A DNA stretch of 64,000 nt from Eurosta solidaginis (Eukaryota > Arthropoda > Insecta > Diptera > Tephritidae), in contig NC_090320.1 of the NCBI RefSeq assembly GCF_040869045.1, forward strand, positions 245,892,978 to 245,956,977. The letters run 5' to 3'. Positions 55,755-64,000 of the stretch are shown here, one piece after another; positions within the stretch are counted from its first letter, which is position 1; each line of letters starts with the position of its first letter. The position numbers and the translations under genes are program-made. Under the pieces are notes generated by a model. That model was not told where the DNA came from, searched no databases, and worked only from the letters and a program-made list of their open reading frames with translations.

Positions 55755-55793
55755 CACAGTGTAACTTTTTTCTCTTTTAGGATGCCAAAAGTC
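55755..55793 (+). repeat. Left terminal inverted repeat, RSS-like
   Basis: Heptamer CACAGTG (55755-55761), then a 23-base spacer, then CCAAAAGTC (55785-55793). The RAG signal has heptamer CACAGTG and nonamer ACAAAAACC separated by 12 or 23 bases. The heptamer is identical; the nonamer position matches 6 of 9. Confidence 0.8.
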
Positions 55794-56863
55794 CAAAAAA
55801 CAATGTTCTCCAATCTCAAAAATGTTTTGACATGCAACAGATTAATAACCAACTGTTAAGAAAATGTATACAAAACAAAGTAAAAAACTCACGATGACCA
55901 CGATAAGCATTATGAAACTTGGAAAATTGAAACAAGTGTAAAAGTCATTTCACAGTCCAAAATTTTTTACCAATTTCGTGGCCACGTGGTGGATTTTACG
56001 ATAACTGTTTTGACTTCAAACTATTTTATTTAACATACTTGGGTAGTTTATAACAGAATTGGTAAGTTTCAGCCTCGTAGGCATTTTTTTTAATTTTTTG
56101 TTTTCTGTTTTCGACAGCCCCTAAAAGTTTGGTAAGCTTAGAAAATGTTTCGCTTTCAATAGAATAAACTGGCCTGATTCCGCGCAATTCCATTGAACAA
56201 ATACATACACATTAAAGGGAATTTCATATGGTTACAGATAAAAAAAAAAACCATTGCGAAATTTCGCGTTTTTCTTTGTAATCTTTAACTTAAAGCCTCT
56301 ATGGCCTCGCTCACGTATGAAGGGCAGTGACCTAACAATGGAATGTCCTCAATTCAAGTCTACTATACTCGATCCCAAAAAAAGACAGTTATACCTGAAA
56401 TGGTAAAAATCCAGAAAAAGGAAACTTGTGCACTGAATAGCCTTCATTGTTTGTCATATGAGTTTTCTCATAGTTAACGAGTTGTGCACTTATCCCATCA
56501 ACTTATGTTATGTATGCACGCCTACCTGAGCTTTTATATTATGGGTGATACTTCTAAGCAATTGAGTGCTTCGGGATGTATGTATACATCCCATAAACGC
56601 CTATCTAAAGCTCGCTCGGAGTTTGAGATCTTAGGTAGATCTTTAAAACATAGAAATGGATAAGTATATTTCTGTTAAGCATTAGCAGGTATTATTTTCC
56701 CGTAAAACCCAGTTTCTTATTCTATGACCAGTGATATAATAAAACGCTTGGGCTAAGACTATATAAATAGAGAACAAAACTAAAAATGAATCATACCAAC
56801 GACGGACTTCATTGAAGAAAACCAACTGCACTGTACCAAATTTTCCTATATCATCAACTAGTT

Positions 56864-57519
56864 ATGGCTATTTCACGAAATGCACTCTTTGAAGTTTGGC
56901 TAAAAAGCAAAGATGGAGAAACGGACAAAGCCATACTAAACGATATTTTGAGTATAATTGGAAGAGATGTGGATCATTCAAAATTAAAAAAATACATCAT
57001 CAAGCTAACTTATAATATTCGTAAGAGATGGGCATGTTGTTTTCGATCTACAAGTAGATTTATTGATTTCCGATAACTCTGAATGGTTATCGGAAAGTCT
57101 GGATTCTTTTGAAAAGGATTCACACAGTACTTTCAGGAATAGGATGTGGGTTTCAAATAAATTCTGAAGCTTTTGACCACTATGTGACAGAGACAAGGTT
57201 ACTATATTTATCGGAATATGATTGGTACAATATGCCAGTGGACGTACTGAAAATTCTGTTTCATGGAAAGAGTATAAACGTGTCTGTTATTCTTCCTATT
57301 GGTCAACTTTCGGAAGAAGCTCAAGAGTCCAGAAACAAAGATGCACGAAACTATCGTGAACTTTTCACCACAAAAAAGTCAAGAATTTGTAGTAACTTGA
57401 ATTTGCTGCACAGATTGCTGATATTGTCAGACCCGTTCATAAACAGTTTGCGGAAAACCCCTAGGTCAAAGCGGCGAGCATTAACGAGTGAAGTTATTGG
57501 CTTATTATCTGAACCTTAG
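56864..57519 (+). pseudogene. Transib transposase remnant, N-terminal piece and C-terminal catalytic end
   Basis: The first part (56864-57076) encodes a helical ~70-residue piece, LNDILSIIGRDVDHSKLKKY to NIRKRWACCFRSTSRF. A +1 shift near 57055 continues as LISDNSEWLSESLDSFE. The 57109-57519 frame (136 codons) is the end of the protein: GIGCGFQINSEAFDHYVTET, YDWYNMPVDVLKILFHG, VILPIGQLSEEAQESRNKDA and LLILSDPFINSLRK. SEEAQESRNK aligns with RAG1 ASEGNESGNK, whose Glu (E962 in mouse) is catalytic; the equivalent is E73 of this frame (57325-57327). The zinc-binding His pair HxxxxH has its first His replaced by Leu (L47) and keeps H52. Both catalytic Asp regions are deleted. Dead enzyme. Confidence 0.8.
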
Positions 57520-57895
57520 CATGTCGACGATATTGACTCCGACTAACTTTACACACCAGTTAAAATATCACTTTTTATTTATAATTATGTATTTCGATTA
57601 AGTTTTTACAAATATATGTGCCTATGTTGTGTTTGACTTTGAAAATCAAATTTTTTAAATATTCATCAAAAGCCTTTAAGCTGCATTAAAGAAATCTAAA
57701 CAATTTTATTTATTTTTATTGGCACTGGAAAATTCTTTTAAAGTAGAAAATATGATTATGTGAAATTTCACCTTATATGAGGGCAAGGAGAAAAAGTGGG
57801 CGGATCACGCCCATTTTTATTCTCAAATAAGATTTAGGTATCTGCAACCACACTACAAAATTTCAAATGAATCGCTCCATTTGTTTGGCTGTTAT

Positions 57896-57934
57896 TAATT
57901 TTGGCATCCTAAAAGTGGAAAAAGTTACACTGTG
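57896..57934 (-). repeat. Right terminal inverted repeat, RSS-like
   Basis: Heptamer read inward CACAGTG (57928-57934), a 23-base spacer, then CCAAAATTA (57896-57904). The heptamer is perfect, the nonamer weaker (5 of 9). Spacer length equals that of the left end, as in Transib, where both ends have 23-type spacing. Confidence 0.78.
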
Positions 57935-57939
57935 CGTCG

Positions 57940-59085
57940 TCAACTTATTAATAATTTATGTATTTTTGTAAGCGCATATGCACGTGCGAATCTAAGTGAC
58001 GATAGCCTAAATGAAACCTTGACAAAAGCACTTAGGCGTGTAATTGTTTTGTTGTTGCTACAGCGCTGGGCTAACCTAAAGAGTGGTTGAAAATCGCTAT
58101 GAGTATACGATTAAGGATGATAAGCGTGTAGCTCATGTATGTTTCGTTTGTATTGTGATGAACGTGATGTCCCTATAAATATGTTCAAGAAAATGTAAAA
58201 TTTTCACGCTTTATCCATCATGAATAGAAATAAAAGTAGCTTGACCATAATTGAAAGTTGATCGTCAACGGCGCAATTGATTATATAAAATGTTTTTACT
58301 TTTTCAATAAAATAGAAGAAAAATGGCGGAAGCAATAAAAGAGGGAAGAGGTCACGAAACGTGTTGGCAGCATGACACGATTTCCTTTCGGGACAGTAGG
58401 GTTTCGATGGAAATCATATTACAAATTTTCACTTGTGAATTTGAATACCCGGAACTAAAACCACAAAGATTTTGTTTTACTAGCTGTTTGTGTTTGTTAG
58501 CAATTGTTACCAGAAACTTAAAATAACTCACACCAGTGACGCGATGGCCGAGTCAAAATTGATCAGCCGTCCCTTTCATTATATTCCAAGCCACATGTCA
58601 AAAGTGCAGTGTACATGATGTACTTCCCCGTCTCCATTTGAAGCTAGCGTTTCCTCAAAATGCAGTCGTATAGTAAACCCATTTTATAGATATGAGTTGC
58701 CAATAGCTAAGGTGGAAATTTTAAGCCTACAGTCTTTCTTGCGTAGAAGCCTACCTTGAGATCGAGCGCAATGAATAGAGATTATGTACGCTCTTGCAAT
58801 TTCGCGATAGCTAACGGTAATTTGGAGCACCAAGAAAGATCAAGTCTTTCTGCACCTACCTCTCCCATTACTCCTCCTTTCCTTTGCTTACAAATACGGA
58901 TGTCAATAAAAATATTTTCTTTACCGAAGCATCTTTTTCCATTCGCATTAAATTACCTAGCCGGTCAAGCCTTTGGGCGTTTATTCAGCGTAGTGCATAT
59001 ACAACTCATCTCCACATCTCCTATGTTACTCACCGTTAGCATTACGGACAGCACCATAAATCCTCCAAAGATTTTGAGCCATGCA
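57940..59085. other. No recognised feature
   Basis: The open frames at 58323-58526 and 58756-59151 show no recognisable domain. No tandem or inverted repeat is evident until 59089. Confidence 0.5.
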
Positions 59086-59088
59086 TCT

Positions 59089-59197
59089 GACCAGGGCTCG
59101 TATCGTGTTATACGAACACATCTCGACCATTTCATTACTAATACGATTTAAAAAATTCAATTCGAAAACGGATCATATAACACGATATGGGCCCAGG
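59089..59197. repeat. 109-bp foldback with 22-bp arms
   Basis: The left arm ACCAGGGCTCGTATCGTGTT and the right arm AACACGATATGGGCCCAGGT pair with about three mismatches. The sequence between contains ATACGATTT and TCGAAAACG. It is probably a very small MITE or its remnant. Confidence 0.65.
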
Positions 59198-59419
59198 TAT
59201 AATGCGTTACTTTGGTAAGGCGCATTTGTTAAGGCCTTTATTTATATTTTTTTATTTATTTGGATTAAAGTCGACACAGACACAATGCGGTCAACTACTA
59301 AAGTATATATTAAAATATCAATATCATCACCACACGCCAGCATTTGTACGGGTTTGTAATAGATAATACCATAGCGTTTTATATCTAAGCTAGAATTATC
59401 TTTTCCAGCATTAGATCTA

Positions 59420-59690
59420 AGAAGTCCCACAATAGAAACTTCCCTTTTCTGAATGGCGCAGAGAGGGCCTTCCCAATCGGCAAAGCCTTATCAGCTTTGC
59501 AGGGAACTCTAATTCAGATATAGTAGCATAAAAGCAATCGCCGTGTACACCACTGCTTTGTATGAGTTCGACAACAAGATGGTGTGGATCACTTTACTCA
59601 TCGTAAGTTTCGATTTGGCGTATCGTGAAGTTCCGGTCGATGGTAGATTTACCAGGTCACGGGTCCCACTGTTGTGGTGGTAGCGCACTC
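59420..59690 (-). pseudogene. Degenerate RTE reverse transcriptase fragment
   Basis: The reverse complement contains GACCTGGTAAATCTACCATC followed by a worn ACGCCAAATC, matching 19297-19340. Later come CTACTATATCTGAATTAGAG-type sequence (CTATGTCTGAATTTGG at 19441) and GATTGGGAAGGCCCTCTCTG (ATTGGAAAGGGCCTCTCCGA at 19520). Coding frames are lost. Same family as 19229-20419. Confidence 0.65.
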
Positions 59691-60343
59691 GCTTCCGGAC
59701 TTTTTTTTTAGACGTCCTGTTAAGGTTCAATCAGTTCGTTGACTTTGGGCTTCTGCCCTTGCAAAATACGCTAGATATAACCTTAAATGGTCTACTGGGT
59801 ACGCGGTTACCGCGGAAGTTTGCGCGGTTTGTGGGATCACGCGTAGAGGTTTACGCCGATCACTATATCGGCGGCGGCGGCGTTGGCTCTATTATATACC
59901 GGCGGCGGCGGCGTGGGAGGCGCGCCGGGGTACGCCGGTGTTCTTACTTTGAAAATCTTAATTTTTCTATTTAAAAAAATAATATTTAGGAAAGGTTTTG
60001 TTTGTATGTATTTAAGGAAATCAACGTTTTGGCCATTTCGGAAAGATCCGGGGTTTTTGCCTCAAAATCTCGCAGGTCGTTCAAATATTTTCAGGAGTAG
60101 CCCCTTGCTGATGGATTGTTCCTCGTTCACTTACTCCAGAGAGGCTTCGAATAAGACGTTTGTGTTGACAACAATTCAACAGTCTTCGTTAAATCAAAAC
60201 TATATTTTAGAATGAAAGTCGACCGATTTTAAGTTGAAAGATGTTAACTGCTGTTTTCCGGCCTTATGATATAAGAGCTTATTATGGATGACCGCGTAGC
60301 TTCAGTTTTCAGACTAGTTCGACTGTCCACTACGTTAGGGTAG
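59691..60343. other. CGG-rich block and no gene
   Basis: 59868-59933 has two CGGCGGCGGCG runs within a GC-rich ~90-bp patch. The frames at 59759-59974 and 59883-60215 cross it (Gly- or Arg-rich) and are not considered genes. The rest is unremarkable. Confidence 0.55.
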
Positions 60344-60716
60344 TACACTGAAAGAAATGGTGCTAGAAAACCAACATCTCGGTTCTGTTGTTCTTGACTT
60401 AACGGAGATTCGGTGAAATTGATCGAATTATGGTTAATTCGACCGAGTTATTTGTCAAGCGAAAAAATTAGTTTAGTCATTTCAACAGAAGAGAAATTGT
60501 TGCTCTTAAGTTAACAAAATTATGTAAAATTGACAGATTCCTAATCAATCTAACTGATTTTTTTGTTAACACAACTGATCTCACTGGTCATTTCAACAGC
60601 GTTCAACAGTCAATACATGAGCAAATTTTAAAGAGAATTTTACGCTCACTGCGCTCTCGACTTTGTACTTTTGTATGATGTGTACTATATGTATGCACAT
60701 ATTTACTTATGTATAT

Positions 60717-60943
60717 GGCGGCCGCCGTGGTGTGATGGTAGCGTGCTCCGGCTACCACACCGAAGACCCTGGGTTCACTCCCGGGCAAAGCAACATAAAA
60801 ATTTTAGAAATAAGGTTTTTCAATTAGAAGAAATTTTTCCTAAGCGGGGTCTCCCCTCGGCACTGTTCGGCAAGCACTCCGAGTGTATTTCTGCCATGAA
60901 AAGATCTCAGGGAAAACTCATCTGTCTTGCAAATGCCGCAACA
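60717..60943 (+). mobile_element. tRNA-derived SINE, 3'-truncated
   Basis: The best head in the window: GGCGGCCGCCGTGGTGTGAT, box A TGGTGTGATGG, box B GGGTTCACTCCCGGG. The body runs to CATCTGTCTTGCAAATGCCG and stops, lacking the last ~110 bases present at 61901-62256. The open frame at 60671-60946 is incidental. Confidence 0.88.
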
Positions 60944-61092
60944 TAGGTACTTTCGCACAAAGCTGTCGCAACAACTTTTTTGTTCATTTGACTACTAAAA
61001 CGGTCAATTACGAATCAACGATTTGTGCGCAGTTGATTCAACATCTTGTTGCGATGGATAAAATTTGACAGAAATTTCTGTTGAATTGACCC

Positions 61093-61251
61093 GTATTTCG
61101 GTTGATTTTACCAGTCTTTTAAGCTATTGCATAGATTTTATCGCGGGCTTGCCGACTAAGTCAAAAAAAACTGTATTTCGGTTGATTTTACCAGTCTTTT
61201 AAGCTATTGCATAGATTTTATCGCGGGCTTGCCGACTAAGTCAAAAAAAAC
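61093..61251 (+). repeat. Perfect 80-bp tandem duplication
   Basis: GTATTTCGGTTGATTTTACC to GACTAAGTCAAAAAAAAC occurs at 61093-61172 and again at 61173-61251 without differences that I could see. It is recent, or possibly an assembly artefact. Confidence 0.95.
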
Positions 61252-61342
61252 CGTAACGGGTATTTGTCAAAAAAGGTTCGAAAAGGTTCGATAAGGTTCG
61301 GTGTTAGCAACAGACCAAATACATAAAATTGGATCTCTATCA

Positions 61343-61900
61343 TAAAGTTAAAGTAAAGTTAAAGTTAAAGTTAAAGTTAAGGTTAAAGTTAAAGTTAAAG
61401 TTAAAATTAAAGTTAAAGTTAACGTTAAAGTTAAAGTTAAAATAAAATTAAAGTTAAAGATAAAGTTAAGGTTAAGGTTAAAGTTAAAGTTAAAGTTAAA
61501 GTTAAGGTTAAAGTTAAAGTTAAAGTTAAAGTTAAAGTTAAAGATAAAGTTAAAGTTAAAGTTAAAGTCAAAGTTAAAGTTAAAGTTAAAGTAAAAATTA
61601 AAGTTAAAGATAAAGTTAAGGTTAAGGTTAAAGTTAAAGTTAAAGTTAAAGTTAAAGTTAAAGTAAAAGTTAAAGTTAAAGTTAAGTTAAAGTTAATGTT
61701 AAGGTTAAAGTTAAAGTTAAAATTAAATTTAAATTTAAAGTTAAATTTAAAGGTAAAGTTAAAGTTATGGTTAAAGTTGAAGTTAAAGTTAAAGTTAAAG
61801 TTAAGTTAAAGTTAAAGTTAAAGTCAAAGTTAAAGTTAAAGTTAAAGTTTAAGTTAAGGTTAAAGTTAAAGTTAAAATTAAAGTTAAAGTTAATGTTAAA
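61343..61900 (+). repeat. GTTAAA hexanucleotide tract
   Basis: About 90 units of GTTAAA/AAAGTT with substitutions (GTTAAG, ATTAAA, GATAAA) and a few 5-base units. Continues after the SINE at 62257-62322. The 103-codon minus frame across it (61993-61682, Asn-Phe and Thr-Leu repeats) is a by-product. Confidence 0.95.
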
Positions 61901-62256
61901 GTGATGGTAGCGTGCTCCGCCTATCACACCGTATGCCCTGGGTTCAACTCCCGAGCAAAGCAACATCAAAATTTTATAAATAAGGTTTTTCAATTAGAAG
62001 AAAATTTTTGCTAAGCGGGGTCGCCCCTCGGCAGTGTTTGGCAAGCGCTCCGGGTGTATTTCTGCCATGAAAAGCTCTCAGTGAAAACTCATCTGCCTTG
62101 CAGATGCCGTTCAGAGTCGGCATAAAACATGTAGGTCCCGTCCGGCCAATTTGTAGGGAAAATCAAGAGGAGCACGACGCAAATTGGAAGAGAAGCTCGG
62201 CCTTAGATCTCTTCGGAGGTTATCGCGCCTTACATTTATTTATTTTATTTTATAAA
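61901..62256 (+). mobile_element. tRNA-derived SINE inside the GTTAAA tract
   Basis: Starts GTGATGGTAGCGTGCTCCGC, missing the first ~14 bases of the head, with box B GGGTTCAACTCCCGAG. The body is complete: GCGGGGTCGCCCCTCGGCAG, CATCTGCCTTGCAGATGCCG, GGTCCCGTCCGGCCAATTTG, CTCTTCGGAGGTTATCGCGC, CTTACATTTATTTATTTTAT. It is the reference for the SINE 3' half. The hexanucleotide continues on both sides. Confidence 0.9.
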
Positions 62257-62322
62257 ATTAAAGTTAAAATTAAAGTTAAAATTAAAGTTAAAGTTAAAGT
62301 TGAAGCGAAAGTTAAAGTTTAT
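62257..62322 (+). repeat. GTTAAA tract, second part
   Basis: AAAATTAAAGTTAAAATTAA and further GTTAAA units directly after the SINE tail, then decay into TTGAAGCGAAAG. Confidence 0.85.
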
Positions 62323-62550
62323 TGTTTTGTTTTACTTATTTTATTTTATTGACACTAAGTTTGAATTTAATATTTCTGATCTCCAATTTTCTGATATCCA
62401 ATTTCTTACTATAAATACGGGAGAAAGAGGCCGCAATAATAACTCGCCTAGGGTCCCAAATTCTCTTGAATAATTGCATAAGTTGATAATATGCAATAGC
62501 TTTACCGCGGCAGTCCCAGAGTGCCACACCTCTTTTTTTCTTTCAGTGTA

Positions 62551-63414
62551 GCACACACGGTCAATAGTTCGACTGTCTTGGAAAAGCTTTTGCTTCACCG
62601 CTTTGAGTTTTCTTGTGAAGGACAAAGCCTCACCTTGTAAATATATGTGCCTACGTATTCACATTTGTAAAAGGAGCCGTAACGTGTAGGTGATATTTAA
62701 ACTTGGCTGATAAGCTATAATCAATGTGATTCCCTCCAAGGAACTAGTTTTGGATAGGGCCGCCAACTTTAGGAAATGTCAAACCGGGAGACCTGGATGT
62801 TGAAGGATGAAGTGTGATAATCAAAAATTAACTTTCAGACGCTATTTTATATTTTCGCAAATAAACAAAAGATGTTTTGAATGTAAGCCCAAGTGATTTT
62901 TGAAACCCTTCTCATACGTAAACATACCCTAACTTAAGTATGAGGTAAGAATCAGGATTAAGGATAAAGGATTTTGCATCACTGACCTCGTTTATTCTTT
63001 CAGCCAATCGCAATATCAAATTTTTAAAAAATTGGCACCTTTTTTGGGTAATTTGCTTTTTTAACAACTTGAGGACAATTTGAGAACATGTTCGCATCGG
63101 GTTATTTTATTTGGATTCATTGCTCATTATTAATTTTTTGAAAAAATATGCAAAGTGAGCATATAAATTTATTATATAAACTTTTCTTTAGTGTTTTCTT
63201 TTAATAGTTTGGTGAATTGGGTCTGTGTTAAGCTGATATCGAAAGCGCCTGTTTTTTAAATAACTTTTGAACTGTTAGAAAGAGTTAAACTGCGCAATTA
63301 GTTTCTTATAACTGGCAGTGATGCCCAGCCGTTGATACCACTTTCGACCATAGCCGACCAATTTTCGACATGAAAAATAAATGGCCTAAACAGTCTTAAA
63401 CGAGTAGAAAATAT
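62551..63414. other. No recognised feature
   Basis: No gene or repeat. A 17-mer at 62804-62820 recurs at 63931-63947. Confidence 0.5.
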
Positions 63415-63530
63415 AGCAACGCGCCGGACGCCGCCGCCGCCGCGCCGATATTTTTGACATTCGGCGGCGGCGTGCGAAAAACGACAAAAATCGGCGGCGG
63501 CGTTTATCGGCGGCGTATATCTCTAATCGC
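63415..63530. repeat. CGG/CCG-rich block
   Basis: GCCGCCGCCGCCGCGCCGAT followed by three CGGCGGCGGCG runs, giving an inverted CCG/CGG arrangement able to fold. It resembles the block at 59868-59933. Confidence 0.8.
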
Positions 63531-63946
63531 GCGACATAGCGACATATAGGCAGCTCCTTTTCGTGCTGTCGAAGCAGCTTTAAAATCGACGTAGAGGTGA
63601 TGTGTGTCAAATAGTTTTTGGCGGCTCTTGTGAGCTGGGCAAAACACCCCTTAGATTCCAATCGTCAAAATCAAAACTTGCATCCTCATCGTTTGCGGGA
63701 TCGGTTCATCATCTCTGTTGCGGTACATCGATATATTCATTTAGGAGATCAGAGAAGTGTTTCTCCATAATCTAATTTATCTCTGAACATCGGATAGAAG
63801 GTTGCCCGTAACCTGAGTCGGGTGGCGCAAAGTACATATATTACCTCATCAGCGGTTAAGATATAGGGTTCATTTCATCCCTGACTATTTAGCATGTAGC
63901 AAAAGTCCTCGCTCCACTTCTTAACCATGTAGGATGAAGTGTGATA
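63531..63946. other. No recognised feature
   Basis: Mixed sequence; the minus frame at 63386-63661 crosses the CGG block (Arg-rich) and is not considered a gene. Confidence 0.45.
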
Positions 63947-64000
63947 ACCGAAGAAGATTTAACGATAAGCTGTACGAGCTTTACGCCGACATCAACATAG
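63947..64000 (+). mobile_element. RTE-type element, 5'-truncated copy running off the window
   Basis: ACCGAAGAAGATTTAACGAT, then AAGCTGTACGAGCTTTACGC, matches 20093-20147 with few differences and encodes RRRFNDKLYELYADIN-like sequence. It starts abruptly at 63947, as expected for a 5'-truncated insertion. Confidence 0.85.

Larger units (their letters stand above)
55755..57934 (+). mobile_element. Transib-type DNA transposon (RAG1-related), non-autonomous
   Basis: 2180 bp with ~37-bp inverted ends: CACAGTGTAACTTTTTTCTC on the left, and CACAGTGTAACTTTTTCCAC read inward from the right, both continuing TTTTAGGATGCCAAAA. The 5-bp target duplication CGTCG flanks it (55750-55754, 57935-57939). Transib elements are known for 5-bp GC-rich duplications and ends starting CACWRTG. 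The interior holds broken transposase frames (56864-57519). 55800-56860 is noncoding or decayed. Near the right end GGGCGGATCACGCCC (57799-57813) forms a hairpin. Confidence 0.87.
60344..62550. repeat. Repeat R with TACACTGAAAGAAA ends and nested insertions
   Basis: TACACTGAAAGAAA at 60344-60357 is mirrored by TTTCTTTCAGTGTA at 62537-62550 (14 bp perfect). The left part (60380-60640) also exists at 33190-33480. Inside lie a SINE (60717-60943), an 80-bp tandem duplication, and the GTTAAA tract with another SINE. That the two ends belong to one element is inference; no target duplication was seen. Confidence 0.5.

Noticed and set aside
59759..60215. Gly- or Arg-rich proteins across the CGG block
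   Set aside because: Frames arise from CGG runs in several phases; no start context or conserved domain.
61343..61900. Telomere-like repeat
   Set aside because: The unit GTTAAA is not a known insect telomere repeat (TTAGG), dipterans use other telomeres, and the tract is interstitial and imperfect.
61682..61993. 103-codon minus-strand Asn-Phe/Thr-Leu repeat protein
   Set aside because: Translation of the GTTAAA tract with a SINE head.
62341..62625. 94-codon minus-strand open frame overlapping the R right end
   Set aside because: No recognisable domain, and it runs through the inverted terminal motif.

Overview
The window looks like transposon-dense, intergenic or heterochromatin-like DNA from an insect, most probably a higher dipteran. 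The evidence is the mix of families: degenerate TTATCGAT arrays, a GACGGACG-bearing repeat with GGGCGTGG blocks, RTE-, jockey-, R1- and I/LOA-type non-LTR fragments, Ty3/gypsy elements with a SAP-type Gag, piggyBac and Transib. A true fruit fly (Tephritidae) is my best guess, from general familiarity with such repeats; nothing in the sequence proves it. I found no host protein-coding gene. Nearly every supportable open frame belongs to a mobile element, and most are broken.

Layout. 1-8.3 kb: remnants of two RNase H-bearing non-LTR families (called A and B here), a tRNA-derived SINE and two unclassified repeats. 8.5-12.6 kb: a long copy of an unclassified repeat (Q) with about 20 tandem units of ~128 bp. 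12.8-16.9 kb: a young Ty3/gypsy element with 600-bp LTRs, inserted in a TTATCGAT array that resumes to 17.6 kb. 18.4-27.6 kb: SINE, a short Q copy split by an RTE element, R1-type and family A fragments, an LTR remnant, and a second RTE copy. 28.6-29.2 kb: a MITE with very long inverted ends. 32.2-36.4 kb: a solo LTR and a second, older gypsy element with 560-bp LTRs. 39.6-42.8 kb: a three-level nest, family B containing a piggyBac-like element containing a ~1.14-kb inverted-repeat dimer. 43.3-46.2 kb: a MITE, a solo LTR and a T-rich minisatellite. 47.2-53.1 kb: jockey, family A and two family B copies, one inserted in a short Q copy. 54.1-57.9 kb: SINE, family A piece, tRNA-like sequence and a Transib-type transposon. 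58-64 kb: small inverted repeats, RTE scraps, CGG blocks, and a GTTAAA hexanucleotide tract with a SINE inside it.

Most notable: (1) a Transib-type element at 55755-57934 whose terminal heptamers read CACAGTG, the RAG recombination-signal consensus, with a 5-bp duplication CGTCG and transposase remnants that keep the apparent catalytic Glu; (2) two gypsy subfamilies that share one deletion of reverse transcriptase, RNase H and integrase core while keeping Gag, protease and the integrase C-terminal tail, which suggests an old lineage mobilised in trans; (3) the piggyBac nest, whose boundaries are fixed by 15-bp inverted ends, TTAA on both sides and continuity of the interrupted host repeat; (4) the Q repeat, which exists as a 4-kb satellite-bearing form and as ~0.5-kb forms with one shared deletion junction.

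Family names A, B, Q, T, U and R are labels for this window only. All alignments were by eye; repeat boundaries without inverted ends or target duplications are approximate.
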